From NCBI GenBank assembly GCA_958510825.1, contig OY294047.1:45677365-45741364 (forward strand): a DNA stretch of 64,000 nt, given 5' to 3'. Below are positions 31,315 to 42,912 of this stretch, piece by piece. A program made the position numbers and the translations under genes. Under the pieces are notes generated by a model. That model saw nothing but the letters and a program-made list of their open reading frames with translations, was not told where the DNA came from and did not search any database. The stretch is from Brachypterus glaber (Eukaryota; Arthropoda; Insecta; Coleoptera; Kateretidae). Position 1 is the first letter of the stretch; each line of letters begins with the position of its first letter.

Positions 31315-32288
31315 GTATGGTTTCTAGGATATTTGATATTCATATTAAATATATAATATATAAATATATAATACCGGGTTTTACAACTCTATTTACCCAG
31401 CGATTTTCTCGAAAACTAAAAGAGATAATCAAGTTCTTCGAAAACCATCTTAAATAAGACAACTTAAACTATCTTTTAGCATATATTTAATACTTTCAGC
31501 TCTCAAAATGTGGGCAGGGGGGCACGGGGCAAGTTTTTTTTTTAAATAGAAAGGGCAGTCGTGTGATACATTGTTTTAAAGCAAATTAAATTCTCCATTG
31601 GACTGTATATTTTTTTATTTTTTAAACAATTTTTTTAAGGTTTTGATTCTTTAATTTTTTGTGCTAAAAATGCGATTTTTTAAGTTATTTTTTGTAAATT
31701 TTTATTTATGTCAATTAAAATTAGTTTAAAAGCATAATTTACGTTTTTTCATCATGAAATTAGTAACTGTTAAAAATTTTTTTAATTTTTTTATAGTAAT
31801 TTTGACAAAAATACCCATTTTCAACCCTATTTTAAACACAAAAAAAATAAAAAAAATAAAAAATATATAGTTAAATGGAGAATTTAATAAGCTTTAAAAT
31901 GATGTATCACACGACCCCCCTTTCCATTTAAAAAAATGTCCCCCCATGCCCCCCTGCCCACATTTTAAGAGCTGAAAGTATCAAATATATACTAAAAGAT
32001 AGTTTGAGTTGTCTTATTTAAGATGATTTTCTCAGAATTTGATTATCTCTTTAAGTTTTCGAGAAAATCGTTGGGTAAATAGAGTTGGGACACCCGGTAT
32101 ATAAATTTTATATTTTAGTGTTTACCTATACAAAATATATTGTGGGCACTAAAAGTTCATATCACAGGCATTTTGTATAGAAAACTCGTTATTTATAGTA
32201 GGGTTTCTAGGATATTTGATATCCTAATCATATTTATAAATATTTTAGTTATTAAGTATACAAAATTTATTGTGGGCACTAAAAATTT
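31315..32288. repeat. short tandem duplication split by a MITE
   Basis: Unit 1 (31315-31371 plus 32100-32158) and unit 2 (32198-32288) share GGTTTCTAGGATATTTGATA at the start and ATTGTGGGCACTAAAA at the end. Only unit 1 contains the foldback MITE, so unit 2 is a diverged empty site. Confidence 0.75.
31374..32097. mobile_element. foldback MITE with CCGGG ends and the 18642-family core
   Basis: The ends are CCGGGTTTTACAACTCTATT and a partner reading AGAGTTGGGACACCCGG, bordered by TA. From about 31447 to 32025 the arms are those of the CAGAGCGGTCC family (AACTTAAACTATCTTTTAGC, AAAATGTGGGCAGGGGGGCA). The outer 70 bp, including TTTTCTCGAAAACT, are unrelated to that family. No frame. Confidence 0.85.
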
Positions 32289-33086
32289 GGTGTAACATAT
32301 AAATAATTTAATATATTCATAATGATGCTATAAAATAACAAATATTTGCAATAATAAAACCTATGTACATTTAATAATGATGTATGAAGGCCTTGTACAT
32401 AGGGAATCATGGGTCACTTTTGCCACCTTTCTTTCAGGTGCACAGTTGCTATTAATTTTAAACTTCCCCAATCTACTTTTATTACTTATATCATAAATAG
32501 AAATTAATTATAATTAATAGAAAAACTATTAGAAAAAAAAATCGTTAAGCTCACCTTATATTAAAAACCTACCCAATGAAAAAAAGAATCCATTAAAAAA
32601 ACATATATGTTTCAAAGTCATTAATTATATTCATCTTAATCATACATCACCCTATATTTTTAAGTTTTTTTTTAATGGATAGGGGCGGCTAATGATACGA
32701 CCTAGGGTAGGTACTATTAAAGGTTGGATTAGATTAGTTTTCTATTATTAGAGTTTTAGGATACGCGGGAGAAAGAAATGCTGTAAAAGTGTTGAGAAAT
32801 TGAGTATCTTTTTTGTTTCCGGCATGTTTATTTTCAGAATAGACTAAAGTGCAGTGAATTTTAAGTAGTCCAGTACAAATTGCCTGTGTCTTTTCTAAAA
32901 CGGCTCTTAGAAAACATGACATGACACAATAAAATTAATTTCGAAATTACGTCAAACATACTTTTGGAACTCATTTGCCGAAATTATTGATCAAATCTCA
33001 ATTTTTTAAATAAATATAAACTTCTTCTAAGAAGAAATTTTAAGTTGAAACTTTTAATTGAAAAACTACATTATATTTTTTTTTCA
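32289..33086. other. no gene seen
   Basis: AT-rich; the 62-codon minus frame at 32734-32922 has no recognisable motif. Confidence 0.4.
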
Positions 33087-34859
33087 CTACTAGCTTTAGA
33101 ACATACCATTATTTAAATACTTAATAAATAAATAAATAAAAAAAAAATTATCATGTTTTCAGACTGAGAAATCAATTTTCTTCACCTATAGCAATAATAT
33201 TTTTTTCTCTCCTAGTAGGAGTAAATTTTATAAACAATTGATTTCTGCCACTTTAGATGTTTTAGTTCTTTGTGCAATTTTAACTAATTAAATCCAAGAA
33301 AATAGCTTGAAATAACTTTTTATTTATTAAATATAATTAATAATTGGTAATTATAACTATTACCAATTAATACAATCAATAATTAACTAAATATTATGAA
33401 AACAAAAAAAAAACTAAATTTCTAAACGTCAGTTCAAAGTATTTATTTGAGCGAATGTCATTGATCAAGGCTACTTGATTTTTATGAAAATTTTAAGAAA
33501 TATAATTTCTGTTAATAATTTATTTTTTGCACGATCAAGACTAAAACCCAATTTTACGCTTTCATTTTCGGGACTAAACTTGCCGTTTTACTTCCTAGGT
33601 AATAAAAATCAAGGCAACCTTGATAATATTAAAATATTATACTTAATATGTGCTTTGCTGGTTCAAAAATTAGGTTTGGTGGTGTTTTGTAATAAATTAG
33701 CGATTCAAACCAATTTATTTGATTTTAACAAAGAAAACCTTTAAAAATAATATTGTTATAACAATTTATACATAACTTAAAATTTATCATCTTAGTCCAT
33801 TTTTTTGACGTTTGTGTCAACCATATTAAAAAACAATTGAAATCGCGATAATATAAACAACCAATTTTAGACGCGTGGTTTTTAATTTTAATTTTATCTA
33901 CCTACCTAAATTATGTTTGGTCCTGCAAAAAATAGTGTATAGACCTCAGGACTAAACTTGGCTGATTTAGTCCCTTGCATTTCTGTTTCCCTCGCTCGCT
34001 ATGCTCGCTCACTAATGCAGCGGGACTAAAACAGCCAGTTTAGTCCCTTGGTATATAAATAACTATTATTATTTGAATACTAGTAGGTATTTACTGTGAA
34101 AAATAACTAAATTTTCATTAATTTTTAACGAATTCCACGGTGTCCTGACATGTCGTTAAGTTATGTATTTACAGAGGTATTTACTGGATTTGAGCATAAA
34201 TTTTACTAAAAGAATATTTTAACATCAGTAATTATATTAATTTCTAGTTTACAAAATATTTTTTATGCGTCAGAACCTTTTTAGGACAGTGATAGTAACC
34301 TATTAATTAAAAATTTAAAAAAGCAACACACCGAAAAATAGATGTCTAAATACCCAATTCCGTTCATAAAAAATAAAAAATAGTAATTATATACCAAGGT
34401 AGAGAAGACATTTTTTATAGCCGAGCGGCGATCAGCGAGGGATTTAAGAGTGCGAGGCTATAACAGTATTCTCTACCGTGGTTTATCTATTAGTTTTTTT
34501 CACTACTAACACTATTTAACTATTTTTATTCAAATAATAAAATAAATTATTAACAGAGATGATATTTCTTGAAATTTTCATAAAAATCAAGTAGCCTTGA
34601 TCAATGACATTTGCTCAAATAAATACTCTGAACTGTTTTTTTTTTAATTTTTTTACATAATTATAATTAATTATATTTGATAAATAAAAAGTTATTTAAA
34701 GCTATTTTGTTGGTTTTAATTAGTAAAAATTTAGAAATCAATTGTTTATAAAATTTACTCCTACTAGGGGAGAAAAAATTATTATTGCTATAGGTAAAGA
34801 AAATTGATTTCACAGTCTGAAAACATGATAAATAATGGTATGTTCTAAAGCTAGTAGTG
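33087..34859. mobile_element. 1.77-kb foldback element, CACTACTAGCTTTAGAAC ends
   Basis: The outer arms (AACATACCATTATTTA, CTCCTAGTAGGAGTAAATTT, AACAATTGATTTCT) and an inner pair (TTATTTGAGCGAATGTCATT then GATCAAGGCTACTTGATTTT) are repeated in inverted order at 34560-34859. The centre holds repeat R (33525-34071) and a hairpin at 34391-34490 with GGTAGAG/CTCTACC arms. The plus and minus frames inside arise from the arms or repeat R. Confidence 0.75.
33525..34071 (+). mobile_element. repeat R, copy 1
   Basis: It begins TTTTTGCACGATCAAGACTA and ends CCTTGGTATATAAATAACTA. Its inverted second copy at 50425-50968 is nearly full-length. The end contains a GGGACTAAA/TTTAGTCCC stem-loop and GCTCGC words. 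On the minus strand a short start-codon frame MVDTNVKKMD is present near 33790-33830, conserved in the other copy. It may be the first exon of an absent transposase. Confidence 0.7.
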
Positions 34860-34910
34860 GAAAAAATACAATACATTTCAGGGGCGGATTTATTTCATTT
34901 TAAAGGGGGC
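34860..34910. other. spacer
   Basis: Short sequence between the foldback and repeat B; nothing supported. Confidence 0.3.
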
Positions 34911-35040
34911 ATCCATACTGGTAACTGTTATTATTCAGGCTTGAATATACCTACTATTTGTTTACAAACAAACCGAGATGTTGGCGATACTTTATATTAA
35001 CGGTATGCGTATTCTAGGGAGAAGAGTTATTAGTTCGTTG
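34911..35040 (+). repeat. dispersed repeat B, copy 2
   Basis: Nearly identical to 14938-15064 (TATACCTACTATTTGTTTAC, GTTGGCGATACTTTATATTA). Confidence 0.75.
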
Positions 35041-35794
35041 ATTATAGACCTATAATCAAAAATCCCATGAATGAATAAGATTTGTCGATACAGGTGTTCA
35101 ATACATAAATAATTATATCATTAATTAAACTAATAATAATTCCTATGCAACATTTAATTACAATGTAATTATTACACTAATTTTAAATTATACTGGCCGT
35201 AAAAAATAATTGATAATGCTAGACATTATGGGTTTGTTAAATATGGGCCATAAAAGGTTACCCGTATAATTATTATAATATGTGCTATTCGAAGATAGAC
35301 GTGCACATATATACCTGTTTTTGATAAATTATCCGTGTTACGCCCCTTTAAAAAAATCAGATCATTTTATCATAAATTTGCCTGGGGCCTTTGAAATTAT
35401 TCATGTGGAAAACTTTAAATATTAAGCAGTAATAAAAGTGCTTGTCCACGGTTCCATAAATAAGAAGATTGCTGGTATAATATCCCTGGGATATGATTGC
35501 TTAATGAAAGTTTATTTAAAAGTTTAAAAAGCTTTGTATTTTTTTAAATGATATCTAACTGTATATATTTTAGATTAGAAAATACATCATGTATGAAAAC
35601 ATTAAAAACATTTTTAAAGGTACAGACTATAATTATTATATTATTGACTATTATAGTCAATATGTGCAATGACTTTCAAAAATATAAAACTTAAAATCAA
35701 AAAAACAAATATACCGTTGGATAGATAATTACAATGGCGCACGCGCCCTTTCTAGAAATGAAATTGAATTTAAAATAATTTTAATATCGTCGCC
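35041..35794. other. no gene seen
   Basis: AT-rich sequence without a frame. ATTATTATATTATTGACTAT near 35630 is a small palindrome-rich patch. Confidence 0.4.
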
Positions 35795-36027
35795 GAGGAG
35801 TTTATTTATTGAAAAATACTGTACAAAGATTGTGAGAATCAAAGGAATGTAGAAGATTGTCAAAAAGATTGTGAAACATTGTACAAAATTTTAATGAAGA
35901 TTGTTAAAGATTGTGGGAAGATTTAATATGATTGTAGAATATTGTAGATGATTATAAAGGAATTGTCAAGGATTGTAGAAGATTGTTGGATAGGTGTACA
36001 AAGATTGTCTAATAAATAAACCCCTCG
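35795..36027 (-). mobile_element. 9-bp-TSD MITE family, copy 2
   Basis: GAGGAGTTTATTTATTG to AATAAATAAACCCCTCG, flanked by ATCGTCGCC and ATCGTCACC (8 of 9 identical). The interior ATTGT words (AAGATTGTGAGAATC, GTAGAAGATTGT) are the complement of copies 1 and 3, so it lies in the opposite orientation. Confidence 0.85.
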
Positions 36028-36298
36028 ATCGTCACCTTTCTCAACCTCGTATTTCAAAAAAATCAATTTCGTTTTTTTTTGCGCTAATCAATTCTGTACA
36101 TGATGACTGATGACAAAGTCCATTTAATTATTCCAACACAACCTAACTTATAAACGTCATCATCTACAGATTTGATTAATGGAACCGAAAGAACCGAAAA
36201 TCGGTTATTTGGAGATACGAGGTTGAGAAAGTAAAACGACGATACGGAACAGGTATATTGCATAAACTATATTTATATAACCATATTGTAAGATATCT
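36028..36298. other. no gene seen
   Basis: Unremarkable sequence; an AACCGAAAGAACCGAAAATC direct repeat lies near 36183. Confidence 0.4.
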
Positions 36299-36612
36299 AA
36301 AGGCCTATCCAGAGGCTTGCATAACCATAATATATAAATATCGCATAAGAGATAAGGATTTTAAAAGCACACAAGTCAATGGCGCAAACTTCGTAGCAAC
36401 ATAACACGAAATATTACATAAATATGTACGTCCTATGCGTGGTGGGCTATGCTAATCACATTTCTTCTTCTTCTTCTATTTTTTCTTGGTTTATGTTCTT
36501 ATGCAGGCTTCCGGATAGGCCTAAAGTCTTTATGTCTTATGCCGTATGCAAATTATGTCATTATGTTATTATGCGTTCTTTTTTGTTATGCAAGCCTGTG
36601 GATATGCCTTTA
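36299..36612. mobile_element. compound MITE, AGGCCTATCCAGAGGC ends
   Basis: The left end AGGCCTATCCAGAGGCTTGC has a complement at about 36502-36522 (GCAGGCTTCCGGATAGGCCT) and another, eroded one at about 36590-36610 (GCAAGCCTGTGGATATGCCT). Related to 16140 and 61291-61397. The 75-codon frame at 36424 reads into the right end and is not a gene. Confidence 0.65.
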
Positions 36613-36892
36613 CGCCGCGCCGTTCTAAAATTTTGTAAACAGTTGTTTTGAAACTTCTCCCCGGACCCCTTTTATAAAGCTTAGAAAATCAGATCACCCT
36701 ATAAATAACTAAACAAGAACATAAAAAATATTATCTTAGAAAATTACACCAAATCTCACTCATCACCGTACATTTTTTAAAGATATTTAAAAATAAATAT
36801 TTCAACATATCCGTTGAGACCCAGAATTTGTTCGATGCTTTTTAGAAATTTATTAAATAAATAAATTTTATTTATTTATTTATTGCATTATA
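36613..36892. other. no gene; short AAAT palindrome
   Basis: TTAAATAAATAAATTTTATT and following TTATTTATTTATT around 36853-36884 form a low-complexity palindrome. Nothing else. Confidence 0.4.
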
Positions 36893-38976
36893 CACTTCTG
36901 CTCAAAAATATCGGCCCACCTAAAAAAATACACATTTTCAAATGCTAATAACTCCAAAACTATTCAATAGATTTATTTGACCTTTTTTTTATTTTAAAGC
37001 TTGAACTTTTAGCTCTTAATTACTGGAATAAAAATTATCAAAAATCTTTTTTTAAACCGGCAGCAATGAAAATTACACACATATGTTTTTTTACTGCTTC
37101 TTTCGATATGCGCACGGTTTGCCACTGCATATTTTTTTACAATTTAATTAATTGATTTTATAGGCCAATTAAATGGGAGTAATTTCTTTTTTAACTTTTT
37201 AATTTTCCTTTTCTCGTTTAGGAGATATACGGTTTTTTCTGAAAATAAACATTTTTGCAAATAACAAAAAAACTACCCAGTGGATTTAATTGATTTATTT
37301 TTTAATTTGAAGCTTAAGTCCTTAACTTTTATTTATTTAATTTAAGTTTCTGGTGCAAACATGTTTAAACTGGGTTTACATTGCTTAAATAGTCATGTTT
37401 GTTTTACCCAATCTTTTTTGATGCAATTTAACCACAAACTCAAATGTTTCCATAAGTTTTAAAACTTATTCTAAAAGCCACACTTATTGTGACTGATTCC
37501 TTTTTTTATTTTTTATCATAAGTCTTCTCATTTAGGAGAAATTAAAGTTTTTCGGAAAAAGTGACTTTTTAATCAGTGGGCTAGTGCCACCCCTGTAAAA
37601 CTGTATATGACGGAAAAGCGTCGATAGAATATAAAGATCTATTGCACTTCTATAACTTTAGCTTAAATAAATACATTTAATTAACACGTTTTCTGCGTTA
37701 GCAACTTTTTGGTTCCCAGCTCAGACTGCGTTTTGAGGCATATATGTCGAACGAACTTTGCACAGACTGTTTAAATCTCTAATGGTACTCCAAAAACAAG
37801 TTCTAACGTCTTTTTAAGGACTTTTTGCTTTTTAATTTTTTTTAAACAAAATATTTTATCAAATAAAATAACAATAAACAAATTTTAAATTTTATTAAAA
37901 TTATTTAATAACAATTATAAACACAAAAAAACGTATTAGACGTGTATGTTTTTTTACAACAATGCTGTTTTTCGTTATTATTAGTTACATTACATTATGG
38001 TCAATAAAACATTCAATTTAATTTAACAAAACACTAAAACTAACCAACATTACACGGTTGAGGCTAGGTTATCAATGGGTATACACTATAGTTAAAATTT
38101 ATCTACATAAATATTATAGACGTTATAGTCATATTTCCCAATGTTTTTCATACAGAATTAGGTTTTAAAAATGGTTTGAGGCAGCTGTATATCCCATAAT
38201 AATAATTTTAACGAGTTAAAAAAGTATTGTCACATAAGTTACAAGTCTTGTCAATCATAAAAAAGTTAGTTACAGGGGTGGCACTAGCCCACCACTTAAA
38301 AAGTCCTTATTTACCAAAAAAACATAATTTCTCCTAAATGAGAAGACTTATGATAAAAAATAAAAGACGGAATCAGTCACAATAAGTGTGGCTATTAGAA
38401 TAAGTTTTAAAACTTATGGAAAGATTTGAGTTTGTGTTTAAATTGCAACAAAAAAGATCGAGTAAAAAAAACATGACTATTTAAGCAATGTAAACTCAGT
38501 TTAAACATGTTTCCAACAGAAACCTAAATTAAATAAATAAAAGTTTACGATTTAAGCTTCAAATTAAAAAAAAAATCAATTAAATCCATTGCGTAGTTTT
38601 TTTGTTACTTGCAAAAATGTAAATTTTTAGAAAAAACCTTATATCTCCTAAACGAGAAAAGGAAAATTAAAAAATTTAAAAAGAGATTACTTCCATTTAA
38701 TTAGGCTATAAAATCAATTAATTAAATTGTAAAAAAATATGCAGTGGCGAACCATGCGCATATCGAAAGGTGCAGTAAAAAAACATAGCTGTGCACTTTT
38801 CATTGCTGTCGGTATAAAAAAAGATGTTTGATAATTTTTATTCTAGTAAGTAAGAGCTAAAAGTTCAAGCTTCAAAATAAAAAAAAGATCGAATAAATCC
38901 ATTAAATAGTTTTTGAGATATTTGCATTCAAAAATGTGTATTTTTTTAGGTGGGCCGATATTTTTGAGCACAAGTG
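36893..38976. mobile_element. 2.1-kb TA-flanked foldback element
   Basis: The ends CACTTCTGCTCAAAAATATC and complement are bordered by TA. Each arm is about 700 bp and they stay well matched (GGTTTGCCACTGCATATTTT, GTGGGCTAGTGCCACCCCTG). A loop of roughly 660 bp has no transposase frame. The ends resemble those of Tc1-type transposons. It is the largest palindromic structure in the window. Confidence 0.85.
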
Positions 38977-39358
38977 TAGGTTTACTTTATCGAAAAACAA
39001 ACCGTTATTATACTCTTCGCAGATTAAAGCTAAAAGTTTCCAAAATATATGATTTTTTCAGTCAGTTTACAAAAGAAATCTTCAAATTTTTGAATTAACT
39101 CAAAAATAATTACGTCTAGTTGCTCAATGCTTTATTTCAAAGCAGTATAATAAAGACAAAAAAGTTTACAAAAATTAAATGGATAGAAACAAATTTTTAA
39201 GAGTCGGGAAAAACAATACCAGGTGGACTACCTAAGCAAAATCTCCTATTTTTAAAACAATGTATCCCCGAATGCATCTGTAATTTAAATAAATAAGTAA
39301 ATAAATAAATGAAAAAAAGTCATGGACGGACTGCCGACAGAAGTGAAAACTTAAAACT
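38977..39358. other. no gene seen
   Basis: AT-rich, with AAATAAATAAGTAAATAAAT near 39287. Confidence 0.4.
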
Positions 39359-40078
39359 ATGAACCCATAAGATTTTCACGTACCAAAAATCGCTTAACGC
39401 GAAAGAAGTTTTTACTTCAAAAATGTAATTTTTTATGTTGGGCAAAGACTTTAGGGGTGAACTTCGGCGCTGCGCGACTCCTTTAAAGATTTATTTTTTT
39501 TGTATTTTGTCGATTTTCAGTTGTTACCAAGTCCTCTTATACCAAATTTCATGTTTGTGCGATTGTCCATTCAAAAAATGTCATTTTGAAAAGTCGGTCA
39601 TCTTGTTTTTTGGTTTCGTCGATTAACAATTGTCATTATGTCCCTACATACAAATTTTCAAATCCCTACGATAACCCATTCAAGATTTATAAGAATACGC
39701 GTTTTTTCAAAAAATTAACATGACGGGACGGGACATTACGACTAGTATTTTTAGGTAGAATCTGTTTAAATGTCACCATAAGCTTATATTTTAAATTTCA
39801 AATCTCTAAGTCAATCTGGTCTTAAGTTATTAAAAAAACAAAAGAAAATCGTGATATGCCTGTTTTGGACTTTTTCGTTTGGACTTTTTCACGGCTAGTA
39901 TTTTTTGGAATTTTTATGTGTGTGTCATGTTTGAATGGTCTATATTTCAAATTTCAAGTCTCTACGTCAATTCGGTAAAAAGTTATTAAAGAATCAGAAC
40001 ATGCATGTCGCGAACCCATAAGAATGTCCCCTACCAAAAATTGCTCAACGCGCCTAAAGAAGTTTTCACTTCAAAAAA
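39359..40078 (+). repeat. segment bounded by ~65-bp direct repeats with degenerate sub-repeats
   Basis: GAACCCATAAGATTTTCACG and following ACCAAAAATCGCTTAACGCG at 39360 recur as GAACCCATAAGAATGTCCCC and ACCAAAAATTGCTCAACGCG at 40013. Between them, words like ATTTCAAATTTCAAGTCTCT and GACTAGTATTTTTAGG recur at roughly 150-bp spacing. It looks like part of a tandem satellite-like or element-terminal region. No frame. Confidence 0.6.
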
Positions 40079-41346
40079 ACAAAACAGTAAATTTCCGAAT
40101 TTTAACTCCATTTCGTTGTAAAACTTCTTTACATGACACTAAATAAATACACCAAAGAACACCCAAAGACATCAAAACGGTCTGCGAAGGGTATTTAACA
40201 TAAAATGCGAAGCATAACATATTTTCACGGCTTGTTTTAATGAATGGATATCGAGTTATCGGTATGCTTTTCATGTTTTGTAAACGAACGCGTTTTATAT
40301 TTATTTTTAGATATAGTTATATACAAGCATTCCACAGATTAGGTGTTAACCATTGAGAATAAGTTTAAGTGTGTACTATTATTATTATTAGTTGAATGAA
40401 CTAAAGCTTTTGAGAGTTATTTTTGTCACCTAATAATTTAAAATTCCTAGAATAGTTTTACTGGAAAGATCGAGTTGATTTATTGCAATTTGATCATTTT
40501 TCAATCATGAACGAATAGTTTAAATTATGATTATATTTTTAGGTCCGATCCTAATATAACACTATGTAGTTGCTTTTGTATGATTAAAGAGCGCACAAAT
40601 TTGAAACAAAAATATTTAAACCGATTCATGATTAAAAATAATTTGTCCTACTTGTTTCAACTTGAAGCCGTTAAACTAAAGTAAATATTTATTAAAATTA
40701 AAATAAGCTTTGATTTAGGCTTTTATTAACAAATTTAGAATCTATGCAAATAAAAAATCTAATTTGATCCAAGAAATAGTATAACAGGAAAAATAACAAT
40801 AATTTTTAATGACTTAGGATTCTCCTGAAGAGCTTTTATCATTATCTTGATAAAACGTCCAAGTTTTATTCTTGTGTAAAGTAAAAATAAATGAAGATAT
40901 TCATAATTAATACGAATAAAACCATAAAAATTTTATTTTCTCATAATTATGATATTTTGCAGTTAAGTGAAATCTATCTAGACAAGTGATATAGATATTT
41001 GAAGGCTTTCTTTCGCTTCCTGTCAAACTAGCCTCATGGGAAATCATGGTAGGTATCATGTTGAAGCTTACAAGAAGAAACATTCTTAACGGACTTTCTG
41101 ATCTTCTTGTATTGTCATGTTTGATTTCAATACATATGGAAATTCCATTGATAAATATTTATATATTCATTTAGTTGTATGTAGAGTTTAATAAACTTTC
41201 TATAAGTCTATTAATATTAACTAAATATTTAAACCGCTCATCAGTTGAAATGTTCAACACAAAATTCACTATTTTTAAACCGTAATTATTCAAAAACTAC
41301 TGAATGGATTTAGATGATTCTTGGATTAAGTGAAAGGCTATTCAAT
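40079..41346. other. no gene seen
   Basis: AT-rich. A pyrimidine-rich tract and CTAG|CCTCATGGGAAATCATG|GTAGGT at 41010-41060 would make a 17-nt exon but is too short to support. Confidence 0.4.
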
Positions 41347-41754
41347 GTAGATTTCTCCCGTTAGATTAGACAGGGACAAAAGTTCTACCCAAAAAGGATA
41401 GAAGACATACATACACTCCCCCTTCCACCCAACCAAACAAATTCTGTATTTGTTCTTTGTTGAACAAATACAATATTTACTTGGCCCGGCGAAAAGTGTA
41501 ACTATATTATTTTTATTAAAGAAATTACTGGCTCCATCTAAATTTTAGTAGAATTATCTTATTCTACGGATTCACATTAGCTATGTTCGTTCGTGCCGCT
41601 CAGTGCTACACTTTCCGGCCAAACAAATAAATACTGTATTTGTTGTATGAAAAACAAATACAGTATTTATTTGGTTGGCTGGAAAGTGTAGCACAAATGA
41701 GATAGAGATAGGGTAGACGTCTTTTGTTTCATAATTCTAGTTATAGAGAGCTCC
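41347..41754. mobile_element. MITE with AT target duplication, copy C
   Basis: GTAGATTTCTCCCG to GAGAGCTCC, 408 bp, AT on both sides, collinear with 4645-5052. The first bases have mutated from GGAG to GTAG. The internal hairpin is retained with one change (GGCCAAACAAATAAATACTG in the left arm). Confidence 0.85.
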
Positions 41755-42157
41755 ATTGACTATTATTTGTAGGTTTCAAAATTTAGAAAAAAAAAAATTA
41801 TACCGTTGTTGCATAGTGAACCGGATCATGCTTTTTTGCAGACTTTTTACAAAATTGTAGCAGAAACCTTTTCAAGGTATATATTAAATGCTGTAATTAA
41901 CCCATCATTTATAAGTATTTCGTCTTTTGTGCTTACCGTTAAAATGCGTTACGAGGGGGACTAATGTAGCGTTGCGTAACGCTCTTTATTATTTTGAAGG
42001 AAATAAAAACGGACGGTTTTTTCAGTCTTTTTTTAGGGGGGTCTTGGCTGCTAGCTTTACGTTTTTATAGAGGGTAGGAAATCTCAGCGTTACGAAGCGT
42101 TACATGCCAAATTTTGCGTTACGCATTTAAAGCATGTAAATTAAAAGTTTTTTTTTA
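41755..42157. repeat. GCGTTACG-rich repeat fragment
   Basis: From about 41945 to 42130 the words ATGCGTTACGAGGGGGAC, GTAGCGTTGCGTAACG, TCAGCGTTACGAAGCGTTAC and TTTTGCGTTACGCATTT recur. They resemble the arms of the 17023 palindrome without being collinear. Non-coding. Confidence 0.5.
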
Positions 42158-42340
42158 AATCAAGCTTTTAGTCATCATTCACTTTATTAATAATTTAGGT
42201 TAGCTATGGTTATTTTTGACCTTTTATGGATATAGTATTTTTATATATTTTTGGCTAGTCTGACGATGATAATCGAAACCGGTAACTAACCTTAATTATT
42301 AATAAAGAGAATGATGACTAAAAGTTTGATTTTTTAAAAT
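42158..42340. repeat. inverted repeat with CTGACGA...CGAAAC signature
   Basis: The arms AAGCTTTTAGTCATCATTC and ATTAATAATTTAGGTTAG pair with their complements at 42280-42338. Just before the right arm is CTGACGATGATAATCGAAAC, which resembles the core of a hammerhead ribozyme (CUGANGA ... GAAA) in sequence but has no proper stem II. Confidence 0.55.
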
Positions 42341-42912
42341 AATATCTCTTCACTATAAGTATACGTATCTACTTACGTTAAATTATGGATCTCAATATTT
42401 TTGATTTTCGCAATTGGTTAAAAGTTTTTACTGAAATTTAAAATACGATGGTTTTAGTCTTTTGGTTTGGAAAATTATTTTGAAATACCACATTAAGTAC
42501 TTGTTATTTAAAAATAAAATTTCTCAATAAAACCACTTAAGTAGTTAATATTTTTAAAAACAATATTTATTGCTAAAATGATTCAGAAAATTATTATTTG
42601 CTCTTAAAACATAACGTGATTTTTCCATTAGATTATTGGTTAGGAAACATAAATTGTACGAGATGATTCATGTTCTATTAATTTAGAGACCCGGCCATAA
42701 AAATGCCCCTTTCATGCACATGTTCATGGAAGTAGGTAAACAGTTTTACAAGCACATTACATTAATTGAGGGCGAGCAATTATTTTGATTGCTGGTCAAT
42801 TGGGGGCCTTCATTTGGGGCCTTTACGAAACCTTAGAAGCCGTAACTTTAATTTCAGATGGTGGGAATTATCGACAGCTTTTTCCTTTTCTCGCACAACA
42901 CTTGATTAAAAA
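42341..42912. other. no gene seen
   Basis: AT-rich; nothing supported. Confidence 0.4.

Noticed and set aside
32540..32620. 14-nt minus-strand exon before a GTGAGC donor
   Set aside because: Closed in two of three frames and extremely AT-rich; expected by chance.
41010..41060. 17-nt microexon after a good pyrimidine tract
   Set aside because: Too short to test for coding and no partner exon; chance is likely at this base composition.
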